A stretch of DNA of 64,000 nucleotides from Flavobacterium sp. AG291. GTDB taxonomy: Bacteria; Bacteroidota; Bacteroidia; Flavobacteriales; Flavobacteriaceae. The stretch's first letter is position 1; the number at the start of each line of letters is the position of its first letter. The DNA lies in the NCBI RefSeq assembly GCF_003350375.1, contig NZ_QQAR01000012.1, positions 1-64,000 on the forward strand, given 5' to 3'. Below are positions 32,771-41,836 of this stretch, in pieces. The translations under genes and the position numbers were made by a program. The notes below the pieces were generated by a model. It was given only the letters and a program-made list of their open reading frames with translations, did no database searches and was not told the origin of the DNA.

Positions 32771-35599
32771 TTATTCTATCGCTAAAAATTCGGTAAAGTC
32801 TTTCTTGATTTGTACTACTTTATAATCTTCAGTAGATATTACTTCCAGAACTTCCGCCACTTTATATTTTTTATAATCCTTAAGTACCGATACTGCTTCT
32901 TCGGCAGCAAGCTTGCTACTAAAACCATGCACTACCAGCATATTCTCCTTAATAGTATATACGTCGCTTGTAAGTTTGATGTTATTGTTAAGTCCTTCCT
33001 TAATAAACTTCTCAATTTTATCCTTAAGCGGTTTTATTTTTGCCTCATCGGCAAAATCAAATTTGTAAATTATTTTCCAGCTTGCCGTAGGCTCACCAAA
33101 TGCAAGCTTTTCAAGGTTAGGTATATCCGTCTTAAGCAGCAGTTCTGCTTTCTTACCCTCTTCACTATTAGGATAGTTCAGCGCAACAAAATTAAGACCC
33201 TTTTTATATTCTTCAATACCCATTAGCCTTGCCGAAACCTGTGCTTTCAGTAATTCAAATTTCGACACAATCTCTTCTCCTGTATAAGTATCAATAGATT
33301 CATCTATCTGAGCAAAAACCTCTCTTACCTGGCCTTCATTGTATTTTTTAAACAACTGGTCGTAGGCCGCATCCGGTGTTAGATTTTTAGCAGCGTCCGA
33401 TGTAGGATTCCTGATAATCTCGGCATAACGACTGTCAGGATATTGCGAGAGTATCTGCTGCTTGTAAGCCTCAGCTTTGGCAGGATCTATTATCTGGTAA
33501 ATTTTGTACAGGTTGTATTTAGAAGGCAATACAAGTCGCTCTTCCGGATCGTTTTGTAGCAGTCTTTCCAGCTTATCGGCGGCAAGGCGGTATTCCTTAA
33601 ACTTATCCTTATATATAGAACCTAACTGGTAGTAAGCAAAGTTACGCTCGGTTGCAAGGCTGTCCAGCAGTTTTTTATCTGTAGGCAGCTGCGAAATATA
33701 AAAATCAGTTCTGAATCGTGGCTCAACAGCTTTGTCTTTCCCGTCTTTTGGAAGCTTGCCTTCTACACCGGCAAAAATCGAGTCGCCATCAATGGCATTG
33801 GCAGCAGCTTTGTTGGTCTGCTCCGAAGACCATCGCCAGTTTTCAGAATATGCTCTGTTACCCCATTTCCTTTTAAATTCCTGTTTACCGTAAGCAACCG
33901 TAGAAGCTGTATTAAAATAAAACTTACCTCCTGTAGCCGAAGCTCCGGCTTGTCCGGTCTGCCCGGCAAATCCACGGCTGGACATTCCTGCGATTCCTGC
34001 AGATGAGAAATTCCCTCCACCCGAAGCAAGATTTTCCTGCTTGATAGCTTCTTTTTCAAGCTTTTTCTTTTCGGCTTCTTCTTTTGCTTTCAGCTTAGAT
34101 ATATAATCTTCGTAGTATGCTTTTCTCCCTGCTTCATCCATAGCCACTACAGAAAGGATACTGTCATTGTTTTTAGCAATGGCTTCATATTTTATAACAT
34201 CGGCAAGGTTATCCCTTTTCTTTTTAATGCTTCGGTATTCTCTGCTACGGTTATCAAGAAAAACCATGGTACTGTCATAATACATGCCGGCAGTAGCATA
34301 TTGAGCTTCCTTAAAGTTTATCTCAGCAATATTTCTATAGTTAGATGCAGTAAGGTAACGGTCTCTCGAGTTTTGACGTAACGATTTGTTATAGTATTCT
34401 TTTGCACGAACCTCATCATTTTGCTTATCATAAAAAATACCTACCTGGTGGTTTATGATATCCAGATATGGCCTGTTTTCTCTGTCTTCAAGCAACTTAC
34501 GGTATTTTTCCATAAAGACAAGCGTATCACCATTCTTGTAGTCAAACTGACCCGCCTGCATGGCATGAGCCTGAATTACATATCGCCTTGGCGATTTCCT
34601 TTTCATGTCTATTACCCTCTGATACTCGGTATAGGCACTGTCCGGACGTTTCAGTTTGCTTTGTAGCTGACCTAATATAAAATGGTATCTGGCTTTTTCT
34701 TCATTTTTCTCTGTAAATGCCGCAGCCTCTTTTAGTACTGTTACCGCACTGTCATTTTCCTGAAGGCTAAGATATCCCTGAGCAAGCATTGCATTCGCGT
34801 CGGCATACGTTTGCTCATCCATTTTATCTCTTTTTTGCTTTATCAGCTCTTTAAGATTGCGAATGGCTATCGCTTCGTTATCCAAACGGATATTTGTTTT
34901 TTCCCTCCATATTTTGGCATCGTCTATCTTGTCACTGGAAGGATATTTTAGTAATATGTAATTGAATGCTTCCAATGCCGGAAGATAGCGGTTTTCATAA
35001 TACCTTGATTTTCCAAGCAACAGGTAAGCCTCATCCATTTGCGGATTTTTTTCACTTCCGCCAATATTCATGGAGTGTTTCTGTATAGCTTTAGTAGCTT
35101 TTTCTTCAGCACGTTTAAAATTTGGCGTTTGCTGACCTGCCCCTTGAACGCCTCCCGAAGCTCCAGCTGCACCCCCTTTAGAAAGCGCCGCACTGTTTTT
35201 TTTACCTCCTAAATCAAAATTCTGCGCCGCAACCATTTTATCAGCCCCGCTTTTAATACCACCTACAAGATCTTTCGCAGATTTAGCATCTTTCCCAGAG
35301 GCATTTGCCCCGCCAGGACCCGATCCTACCGTAGTTGAACTACCCTGAGAAGGAGGATTTACCGACACAACGGGCTGAGTTCTCTCAATAGGCAATACAT
35401 CCCAAAAGTTATCCTCATAGGTTGTAGACAGATCTTTAAGACCGGCATCGAGAGCAAGGTTACCGTTGTATAGCACATTATACTCGGTAGTAACCGCATG
35501 ATAGTTTCGGTTAACAAAGGAATCTTTTTTAGTAGAGCACGCAATTGCTAAACCTACTGCACCAAAAAGAATGAAATATTTTGAAGTACTGGTTTTCAA
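32771..35599 (-). CDS. sprE: Gliding/type IX secretion lipoprotein SprE (PorW)
   Basis: A 942-residue lipoprotein with lipobox LAIAC (Cys21). The sequence after it, STKKDSFVNRNYHAVTTEYN, is the hallmark start of SprE/PorW. TPR-like helices fill about 180-500 and 650-800, with low-complexity Gly/Ser/Ala stretches near 85-160 and a charged helix at about 500-530. SprE is required for gliding and for protein export by the type IX system in F. johnsoniae and P. gingivalis. The start is TTG at 35599. No in-frame ATG lies between it and the upstream stop, and it gives a full lipoprotein signal. A terminator lies upstream. Confidence 0.88.
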   Translation of the reverse strand: MKTSTSKYFILFGAVGLAIACSTKKDSFVNRNYHAVTTEYNVLYNGNLALDAGLKDLSTTYEDNFWDVLPIERTQPVVSVNPPSQGSSTTVGSGPGGANASGKDAKSAKDLVGGIKSGADKMVAAQNFDLGGKKNSAALSKGGAAGASGGVQGAGQQTPNFKRAEEKATKAIQKHSMNIGGSEKNPQMDEAYLLLGKSRYYENRYLPALEAFNYILLKYPSSDKIDDAKIWREKTNIRLDNEAIAIRNLKELIKQKRDKMDEQTYADANAMLAQGYLSLQENDSAVTVLKEAAAFTEKNEEKARYHFILGQLQSKLKRPDSAYTEYQRVIDMKRKSPRRYVIQAHAMQAGQFDYKNGDTLVFMEKYRKLLEDRENRPYLDIINHQVGIFYDKQNDEVRAKEYYNKSLRQNSRDRYLTASNYRNIAEINFKEAQYATAGMYYDSTMVFLDNRSREYRSIKKKRDNLADVIKYEAIAKNNDSILSVVAMDEAGRKAYYEDYISKLKAKEEAEKKKLEKEAIKQENLASGGGNFSSAGIAGMSSRGFAGQTGQAGASATGGKFYFNTASTVAYGKQEFKRKWGNRAYSENWRWSSEQTNKAAANAIDGDSIFAGVEGKLPKDGKDKAVEPRFRTDFYISQLPTDKKLLDSLATERNFAYYQLGSIYKDKFKEYRLAADKLERLLQNDPEERLVLPSKYNLYKIYQIIDPAKAEAYKQQILSQYPDSRYAEIIRNPTSDAAKNLTPDAAYDQLFKKYNEGQVREVFAQIDESIDTYTGEEIVSKFELLKAQVSARLMGIEEYKKGLNFVALNYPNSEEGKKAELLLKTDIPNLEKLAFGEPTASWKIIYKFDFADEAKIKPLKDKIEKFIKEGLNNNIKLTSDVYTIKENMLVVHGFSSKLAAEEAVSVLKDYKKYKVAEVLEVISTEDYKVVQIKKDFTEFLAIE

Positions 35600-35702
35600 T
35601 GTAAAAGCTGTTTTTTTATCCTTAACTTTTAAAATCCTTCTTTAGTATAAAAGAGGGTAAAAATACGCTTCTTTTTGTAACATATCTTCTTTTTTGACAA
35701 AA

Positions 35703-35730
35703 AAAATCCCCCTTTGCTAAGGAGGATTGT
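35703..35730 (-). terminator. Terminator of the PadR-paralogue-ABC run
   Basis: AATCCCCCTT and AAGGAGGATT pair with one mismatch around TGCT, and a T-run follows on the minus strand (A-run at 35699-35706). It lies just beyond the stop of the ABC ATPase. Confidence 0.75.
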
Positions 35731-35736
35731 ATTGGT

Positions 35737-36432
35737 TTACACTGCAAAAAATTCTTCGAGTTCTTTTAGTGTTTCTTCAGATGTATAAATATCTTTTACC
35801 ACCTGCCCTTTGTGCATGGCTACAATTCGGTCACTAACCTCGGTAGTATGTGCCAAATCATGGCTCGACACCAGTATTGTTACATCTTTATCGTCGGCCA
35901 GATCTTTGATAATTTTTTTAAGCCTAAACTGTGTAGTAGGGTCAAGGTTGGCAAAAGGTTCATCGAGAATAATAATTTCCGGATTACCTATAAGCGTTGC
36001 GATGATACCTACCTTCTTTTGGTTACCCTTAGAAAGATCACGTAGGTATTTCTTTTTATTAAGTATCTCTCCGTTAAAAAAATCTTTATGTTTTATTAGC
36101 AATTCATCTACACTCGCTCTGTTCTGTCCGCGCAACTCGCCAATAAAATAAAAATACTCCTCGGGCGTAAGGTAGCCTATTAAAAAGCTCTCGTCAACAA
36201 ATGCCGCCGTAAACGGTTTCCATGCCTCGCTTTCATTTACCTGAACGTTGTTCAGCTTTACCGCGCCGGTAGTAGGTTCTATAAGATCAAGTAAAAGGCT
36301 AAAAAGCGTAGTTTTCCCCGCTCCATTGTTTCCTACAAGGCCAAAGCTCTCTCCTTTTTTAATTTCTAAATGATCTATATTAAGTACGGTTACCCCGTTG
36401 TATACTTTCTTAAGGTTATTGATTTGTATCAT
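35737..36432 (-). CDS. ABC transporter ATP-binding protein
   Basis: A 231-residue ABC ATPase. Walker A is GNNGAGKTT (34-42), the signature LSKGNQKKV lies at about 132-140, Walker B is IIILDEPFANLDP and the switch His is in SSHDL. It belongs to the branch that works with large membrane permeases without a binding protein. It follows the DUF5687 permease by 26 bases and is very likely its motor. Both lie downstream of the PadR-led array in the same direction. Confidence 0.93.
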   Translation of the reverse strand: MIQINNLKKVYNGVTVLNIDHLEIKKGESFGLVGNNGAGKTTLFSLLLDLIEPTTGAVKLNNVQVNESEAWKPFTAAFVDESFLIGYLTPEEYFYFIGELRGQNRASVDELLIKHKDFFNGEILNKKKYLRDLSKGNQKKVGIIATLIGNPEIIILDEPFANLDPTTQFRLKKIIKDLADDKDVTILVSSHDLAHTTEVSDRIVAMHKGQVVKDIYTSEETLKELEEFFAV

Positions 36433-36458
36433 GATATATTATAATGTTGATTGGATGA

Positions 36459-37931
36459 TTAGTTCTTTTGTTTATAAGCCGCAAGCGTATCGTACTTCTC
36501 CCTTTTGTAGATTTTTTCTATCTGGGCAAAAGCCTTGTTCCTGAAAGCGAAACCCAGCACCCCTGCTACAGCTACAAATAGTGCTCCTGCCGTTGGGCTG
36601 AATATGTAAAATCCAATGCCGTAAAGCGCCATAGGCACCAGCATTTTTGGCAACGAAATAAGGAACGTTTTAAGGTTAAAGGCTTTTTTATCACCAAAGG
36701 CCTGTTTGCTTGTAGTTAGATCGATAGGAGTTTTTATGAATGCCCCGCCTAAAAGTACAAGGTGCGAATTCACTCCTATATTATATACCGCTCCGGCAAG
36801 CAACATAAGGTAAGTATCCAAACCAAAGTACAGGTAAAAAGAAGCTATTAATGCACTAGCAGTCGTACCTATAACCATAAGCCACCATTTAGATGCGATA
36901 TATTCGCGGTATTGAATGTTTTGGCTCATCATTAGCGGATAGTAGGCACTGTCCCAGCTTGGCACAAACTGGCCAAATGTCATCATGAAACCACCCGTAA
37001 CAAATATTCCGGCAAACATTGACCAGAAAGGTCCCTGATATATCTCTATCGCATTGGTAAAAAACAGCAAACCGTAAAATATAAACAGTCCGCTCATCAG
37101 TAAGGTTGTTTTAGAACGCTTGTTCCTTAGTATCAGCTTAATGTCATTTTTAAGAAAGGTACCCATGGTTCCAAACTGATTCAGCCATTTAAAATCCTGA
37201 GTTTGGGCAACCTCATGTTTACCTTTAAGTCCGGTATCCAGGTACAATTCTTTAGAGAACAGCTTATAACAGCCATAATATATACCTGCCACTAAGGCTA
37301 CAGGAATAACCCATAGATAGTATGTAGCATACAATCCATGGAAGAATACCTGTGTATAGGGCGTGATATCGAACACTCCATAGTACTGCGTAGCACCAAG
37401 GCCTACAATAATTGTTGCTACCGTATAGAATATAGCGTCCTTATCGTCAGCAAGAATATTTATAAAATTGTTACTGTATATAAGTGCCATCATGCTTATA
37501 TGCCACAGCACTACTCCTAAAGGGTCATAGCCTTCTATAAGCAATACTATAGAGAATGGCACAAAAAAGAAAGCATGCATGATATTAAAGAAAGACACTG
37601 CCGTTTTTCCCAATGCAAAGTTTACAATCGTACCTCTTTTTATAGGCAGTGTAAGCAATGGCCTGATATTAATAACAGGCATTTTTTGCATAAAATAACG
37701 GAAAAGCAAGTCGAACACCAGATAATAAATCGCAAACTGACTTATTATGATAAGTGGATCTACACTCGTACTTTCTCTGATAATGTAAAAAGAGCCTACT
37801 CCTAAAAGAAGGAACATGGCAGAAAAATAAAGTGCTACGAGTATCATAAGCACTTTTAAAGCTACGTTAGTGGCAAAAGCAGATGACCGTGTAAACGATT
37901 TCCATTCGAGCCAAAGGAATTTTTTGAACAT
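36459..37931 (-). CDS. DUF5687 ABC permease
   Basis: A 490-residue membrane protein with about 12 hydrophobic helices. The start MFKKFLWLEWKSFTRSSAFA is typical of the DUF5687 family of Bacteroidota permeases. A cytoplasmic stretch near 235-270 (KLFSKELYLDTGLKGKHEVAQ, FLKNDIKLILRNKRSK) separates two six-helix halves, so the protein looks like a fused pair. It is paired with the ATPase that follows. The substrate is unknown. The gap to the last paralogue upstream is about 70 bases. Confidence 0.82.
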   Translation of the reverse strand: MFKKFLWLEWKSFTRSSAFATNVALKVLMILVALYFSAMFLLLGVGSFYIIRESTSVDPLIIISQFAIYYLVFDLLFRYFMQKMPVINIRPLLTLPIKRGTIVNFALGKTAVSFFNIMHAFFFVPFSIVLLIEGYDPLGVVLWHISMMALIYSNNFINILADDKDAIFYTVATIIVGLGATQYYGVFDITPYTQVFFHGLYATYYLWVIPVALVAGIYYGCYKLFSKELYLDTGLKGKHEVAQTQDFKWLNQFGTMGTFLKNDIKLILRNKRSKTTLLMSGLFIFYGLLFFTNAIEIYQGPFWSMFAGIFVTGGFMMTFGQFVPSWDSAYYPLMMSQNIQYREYIASKWWLMVIGTTASALIASFYLYFGLDTYLMLLAGAVYNIGVNSHLVLLGGAFIKTPIDLTTSKQAFGDKKAFNLKTFLISLPKMLVPMALYGIGFYIFSPTAGALFVAVAGVLGFAFRNKAFAQIEKIYKREKYDTLAAYKQKN

Positions 37932-38001
37932 TGTATTTTGGTTGTTGATTTTAGTAATTGGTACGTAAATAATATAAAACGTTACATTTCACGAATTAAT
38001 C

Positions 38002-38691
38002 TTACATGTTGTATTCCGGATAGGTTTTTAGCAGGTGTTCTTCAGCACGACGGGGTATTACAAAAAGCACAACAAAATGCATCAGCAGGAAAAGCACTAC
38101 TATTGCAGCCATTATACCTATTCGAACAGGACCCGGTGCTTCTGAATCTACTAATGAAGAAAAATTAAACGGAAGATATACCACACTTGCCATTCCTCCG
38201 GATTTGACAATAATTTCCTCGAACAGCCATTTTTTTCCGGTACGTTTTACCTTTCTTCGATGCTTCACCATTCTTGTCATTATTGTGCCAATACCCGTCA
38301 GCAAAATCACCATAAGCATTATATGATATGAAACTACCTGAAATTCAATTAGCTTATATACTGCATAAAATAAGGCTATGGTAATCAAAATTTGTGGAAT
38401 TTTGATAAACTCCTTCATATACCCCCACATCAGTTTTTTGTACTTTTTATTCAGGGCTGCCTGTCTGCTTTCTACGACACCCATAAACCCAAAGATGCCA
38501 AATTTTTTAAACTCTTGTTTCAGGGCATCGTCAAAGCTTAGGTTAGGTTCTGTTTTCCAGCGTTCTTCAATAGCATTGGCAAGGTGATCAGTAAGCTCAT
38601 TCTGTAAATCGTAATATTCTACAAAATGCTTAATGGTAAATGCAAACAACTGATCGTTTTGCTCCTGTGTTATTTTTTTAATCTTATCCAT
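38002..38691 (-). CDS. Paralogue 6 of the PadR-linked array (divergent member)
   Basis: A 229-residue protein with an N-terminal helical domain (about 1-75) and four membrane segments. It keeps the array motif in altered form (YYDLQNELTDHLANAIEE), followed by an acidic patch and a longer linker than its neighbours. It is the last of six and the most different. Its start overlaps the end of the gene before it by 8 bases. It could be the member that contacts the DUF5687 permease, but nothing in the sequence proves that. Confidence 0.8.
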   Translation of the reverse strand: MDKIKKITQEQNDQLFAFTIKHFVEYYDLQNELTDHLANAIEERWKTEPNLSFDDALKQEFKKFGIFGFMGVVESRQAALNKKYKKLMWGYMKEFIKIPQILITIALFYAVYKLIEFQVVSYHIMLMVILLTGIGTIMTRMVKHRRKVKRTGKKWLFEEIIVKSGGMASVVYLPFNFSSLVDSEAPGPVRIGIMAAIVVLFLLMHFVVLFVIPRRAEEHLLKTYPEYNM

Positions 38692-39301
38692 TGTACCTCA
38701 CTATATATCTTAATTTAAAACGACGGATCGTTATGGCCATTACCGCGCATAATGCAAGTAATATTGTAAAATAAAGCACTACAACCATGTCAGACGCTAT
38801 ATCATTCATGTAACGTATAGCAAAAAGTCCGGGGAAAAACACGAACACATTTAGTATTGATATCCCCTCGCCCACAGAATACTGGTCTTTCTTTTTTAGC
38901 ATCCTATACACCTGAGGAAATGAAATCGCTCCATTGGCAAAAATGAAAACAAAAAGCATCAGTGTTACAAATCCTTCTCTGTCCATAACGCGGGTAAGTC
39001 CTGTTAAAGCAATCAACAAAAGACCAAAAAAGGCTATAAATTTTAATGAAAACATGTTCTTAAACAGTCCTTTGTACGATTCCCCCCAGGAAACAAAAAT
39101 GCGCTTTCTGTTAAGCCTGCTCAGTTCTTTTTTATGCCTGCCTATGTACAGTCTCAAATTCCTGTCAAAATCACCGTCCTTATCTTCCAGTTCACTGGCA
39201 ATATGGTCGGTCATTTCATGTAGAATGTCTACATACAGTACGCCTGTTTTTTTAAGCGCTGCATGTATCTTTTCAATTTGTTCGTTTGTAAGCCTCTTCA
39301 T
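38684..39301 (-). CDS. Paralogue 5 of the PadR-linked array
   Basis: A 205-residue protein from MKRLTNEQIEKIH. The motif YVDILHEMTDHIASELEDKDGDFDRNL lies at about 22-50, then a basic linker and four membrane helices (about 85-200). The frame is open 40 codons further upstream, but those residues copy the end of paralogue 4 in another frame. The chosen ATG at 39301 matches the start of paralogues 3 and 4. The 5' end lies in a block that is nearly identical to one at 39941-40003. Confidence 0.8.
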   Translation of the reverse strand: MKRLTNEQIEKIHAALKKTGVLYVDILHEMTDHIASELEDKDGDFDRNLRLYIGRHKKELSRLNRKRIFVSWGESYKGLFKNMFSLKFIAFFGLLLIALTGLTRVMDREGFVTLMLFVFIFANGAISFPQVYRMLKKKDQYSVGEGISILNVFVFFPGLFAIRYMNDIASDMVVVLYFTILLALCAVMAITIRRFKLRYIVRYNG

Positions 39302-39355
39302 CTTCTTTGTCTTAAAAATATAATTGGTGGGTTGGTTTTTAAATGTATTTGCCCA
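39291..39355. repeat. Duplicated junction block, copy A
   Basis: This block covers the start of paralogue 5, the gap and the end of paralogue 4. It is nearly base-for-base the same as 39940-40003, with only a few changes (for example a GTGGG/GTTGG difference and one extra T). The likeness continues more loosely to about 39395. Confidence 0.85.
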
Positions 39356-39950
39356 CATACTGCTTGCGGCAGCGGTAAAGGCTGACCATAAGCACAAGTA
39401 ATAGGGCCGGTAAAATTGCAAAAGCTATTCTTCTCGGAATAATCCTCAATGCTCTGTCATCTATACTGTAACTAATTATCTGGCTTATCTGGTGTAGATT
39501 AAAAATAATGCTATAGATTAAAATTAGTGGGCGCATTACCGATAGTTCTTTATTCTTTCTTCCAAACCACATGGCTGGTATAGCCATCGCCATTATAATA
39601 TAAAGCCCGTACATATTTACATCTTCATTTTCAACAAAAAAGCTAGCGTAATATGCCGCTGTCCCAATAAGCAATGCCGATAGCAAAACCAGCGGCATAG
39701 CCATAGTTCTAAAATACAGCTTTATGGCTCTTAAAACGGCTGTCCATTTAGCTCTCCTGTTCTGTTTTAAGATATCATTACGGTGCGATATGAAATACTC
39801 CGTCCAGTTTTCGCCAAAATCGCCTTCCATCGTTTCAAGTTCCGAAGCGATGTGGTCTACCATCTCATAACGGATGTCTATGTACTTTACGCCAAGGTTA
39901 TACAGGCGGTCGTCTATAAATTGTATTTGGAATTTACTAAGCCTCTTCAT
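39339..39950 (-). CDS. Paralogue 4 of the PadR-linked array
   Basis: A 203-residue protein. The N-terminal domain has LSKFQIQFIDDRLYNL and YIDIRYEMVDHIASELETMEGDF. Four membrane helices follow, and the C-terminus ends MVSLYRCRKQYVGKYI. That ending is the same, but for one residue, as in paralogue 3. Together with the repeated flanks this points to recent duplication of these two genes. No enzyme motif is seen. A sensing or scaffold role at the membrane is inference. Confidence 0.82.
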   Translation of the reverse strand: MKRLSKFQIQFIDDRLYNLGVKYIDIRYEMVDHIASELETMEGDFGENWTEYFISHRNDILKQNRRAKWTAVLRAIKLYFRTMAMPLVLLSALLIGTAAYYASFFVENEDVNMYGLYIIMAMAIPAMWFGRKNKELSVMRPLILIYSIIFNLHQISQIISYSIDDRALRIIPRRIAFAILPALLLVLMVSLYRCRKQYVGKYI

Positions 39951-40003
39951 CTTCTTTGTCTTAAAAATATAATTGGTTGGTTGGTTTTAAATGTATTTGC
40001 CCA
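39940..40003. repeat. Duplicated junction block, copy B
   Basis: This block covers the start of paralogue 4, the gap and the end of paralogue 3. It pairs with 39291-39355. Both copies include the run TCTTCTTTGTCTTAAAAATA and the end of the upstream gene. Confidence 0.85.
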
Positions 40004-40601
40004 CATAGTGTTTACGGCAGCGGTAAAGGCTAACCATAACCACAAGCATAAGGGCCGCCATAAACGAAATACTTATTCTTTGAGGCAGCATTATGACTGC
40101 GTCGTTTTCTATAAACAATATGACTATCATTACAATCTGGTTTCCTATATATAAAGAACTATAGATTTTTACCATAGAACGCAATAGCGATACCTTTTTG
40201 TTTTTCCAGCTTACAATAGCAAACGGAACTATAAGCACCATTAAAACATAGTTACCGTATAAACTAAGACTGAACCTCTCCATGTAGTATTGTGCAAAAT
40301 AATATACTATTGTAAACATTACCACTGCAACAGCAATAACCATAGGCTCTGCCATTGTTTTAAAGTACAGCTTCAGTGCCTTTTTTTTAGCAGCCTTTTT
40401 GGCTATTTCGTTTTGCTGCAAAATACTAAGCTTGTTCATTACAAAATATACCTTCAGGTTTTCTTTAAAATCGCCTTCCATCGCTTCAAGTTCTGAGGCA
40501 ATATGGTCAACCATTTCGTAACGGATATCAAGAAACTCAACCTGCAGCATCCTTAGCAGATCATCAATGCACTGTATTTGTTCTGTAGTAAGTCTAGCCA
40601 T
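39987..40601 (-). CDS. Paralogue 3 of the PadR-linked array
   Basis: A 204-residue protein, the closest relative of paralogue 4. It starts MARLTTEQIQCIDDLLRM and has FLDIRYEMVDHIASELEAMEGDF, then a Lys-rich linker (IAKKAAKKKALKLYF) and four membrane helices, ending MVSLYRCRKHYVGKYI. It lies 2 bases after the stop of paralogue 2. Confidence 0.82.
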   Translation of the reverse strand: MARLTTEQIQCIDDLLRMLQVEFLDIRYEMVDHIASELEAMEGDFKENLKVYFVMNKLSILQQNEIAKKAAKKKALKLYFKTMAEPMVIAVAVVMFTIVYYFAQYYMERFSLSLYGNYVLMVLIVPFAIVSWKNKKVSLLRSMVKIYSSLYIGNQIVMIVILFIENDAVIMLPQRISISFMAALMLVVMVSLYRCRKHYVGKYI

Positions 40602-40603
40602 CG

Positions 40604-41233
40604 TTAAGCAACCTGGTATCTTGAACTATACATTTTCGTTAGTGATCTATATGTATACGCCAACAGTAGCACGAAGCTGATTACAAATGCGCTATACAGT
40701 AATTTTAGTTCACTGCTCAATTCTAATTTCTCCACCTGAAGATAAACAGGAACACATAACAGGTAACCAACGCCGCTAAGCGAATAAAAGAGCCTTTCGG
40801 CAGTAGAAAAGAGTTTCTTTTGTTGCGTAAAATTTTTATATCCTATATACACCCAAAAAGCAGGCATAGCCAAAACAAACGGTATTAGAAGTCTTGTCGA
40901 CACTTCCTCATAACCTTCATATTTATAATCGCCAAACAAGATCGTATACACTGCTGCCAGTATAATTATGAAACGGAATGTAAACATATTACTGAACAAC
41001 AGCTTAACCCCATTTAAACTCGCGTTCCTGCTAAAACGACGGTAACTCTTTTTCAGCCCGCCTTTATTAATAGCAATATATCTTTCAAGATTAGCGTCAA
41101 AATCACCTTTCATTCCTTCAAGTGATGTTGCTGCATGATCAATCATCTCAATACGAATATCCAGAAAACGTATTTCTATATCCCACAAGGCCTTATCTAT
41201 GGCAACAATTTGATCCGTTGTAAGTTTAGGCAT
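40604..41233 (-). CDS. Paralogue 2 of the PadR-linked array
   Basis: A 209-residue protein from MPKLTTDQIVAIDKAL. The motif is FLDIRIEMIDHAATSLEGMKGDFDANL, followed by a basic linker (KKSYRRFSRN) and four membrane helices. ATG 41233 is chosen because it lines up with the other paralogues and overlaps paralogue 1 by 8 bases. An ATG seven codons earlier (41254) is possible. Confidence 0.8.
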   Translation of the reverse strand: MPKLTTDQIVAIDKALWDIEIRFLDIRIEMIDHAATSLEGMKGDFDANLERYIAINKGGLKKSYRRFSRNASLNGVKLLFSNMFTFRFIIILAAVYTILFGDYKYEGYEEVSTRLLIPFVLAMPAFWVYIGYKNFTQQKKLFSTAERLFYSLSGVGYLLCVPVYLQVEKLELSSELKLLYSAFVISFVLLLAYTYRSLTKMYSSRYQVA

Positions 41234-41834
41234 AGCGGTTGGTTTTAATTTCATTATTCATTCGCAGAGCAAGGTAAGCCAGCGTAAAAATCAGGCTTAA
41301 CAGCACTCCATTAATACAATACACCCATTGTGCTTCGCCCAGCAATTTGTTTATTTTTAAAACAAACAAAACCGGCAACATATAATAAAACATTGACACA
41401 TTAAACAACCGCTTTACAAAAATGTATTTACTGGGCATCCAAGGTTCAGATACCATATAAATCAACACACTTATCATCATTACCGCTTCAAAAAACCTAA
41501 AAGCCCACACCTCAAATGTTGAAAGTTGTATCAATACGCATACCCCAACAAAAAAGACCATCCCTCTTTTACTCAATAGCTGCCTAAAAATGGTATTCCT
41601 GTTTTGTTTATCCCTCAGCACTTCCTGCTCACGAACTGCTGTTAACAGTTTTACTTTCAGGTGCGAGTTCATATATTCTTTTAATGCCAATTCAAAATCA
41701 CCGCCTTCCTTTAGTTTTTCTTCAAGGGTAGCAGCAATATGATCGGTCATCTCCATACGGATGTCATCATAAAATATCCTGTCCTTAACCAGATATTCTT
41801 CAATCTTCCCTATTTGCTCTTTAGTAAGTTTCAT
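41226..41834 (-). CDS. Paralogue 1 of the PadR-linked array
   Basis: A 202-residue protein, first of the six. It begins MKLTKEQIGKIEEYLVKD, then YDDIRMEMTDHIAATLEEKLKEGGDF, a basic linker and four membrane helices. It starts 2 bases after the PadR stop, so regulator and membrane protein are translated together. The domain resembles the small helical domains (DUF1700, permease-prefix or HAAS type) that are known to accompany PadR regulators. That link is by pattern, not by a search. Confidence 0.82.
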   Translation of the reverse strand: MKLTKEQIGKIEEYLVKDRIFYDDIRMEMTDHIAATLEEKLKEGGDFELALKEYMNSHLKVKLLTAVREQEVLRDKQNRNTIFRQLLSKRGMVFFVGVCVLIQLSTFEVWAFRFFEAVMMISVLIYMVSEPWMPSKYIFVKRLFNVSMFYYMLPVLFVLKINKLLGEAQWVYCINGVLLSLIFTLAYLALRMNNEIKTNRYA

Positions 41835-41836
41835 AA

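Noticed and set aside
39301..39421. A 40-residue N-terminal extension of paralogue 5
   Set aside because: It is the end of paralogue 4 read in another frame. The chosen ATG lines up with all other paralogues.
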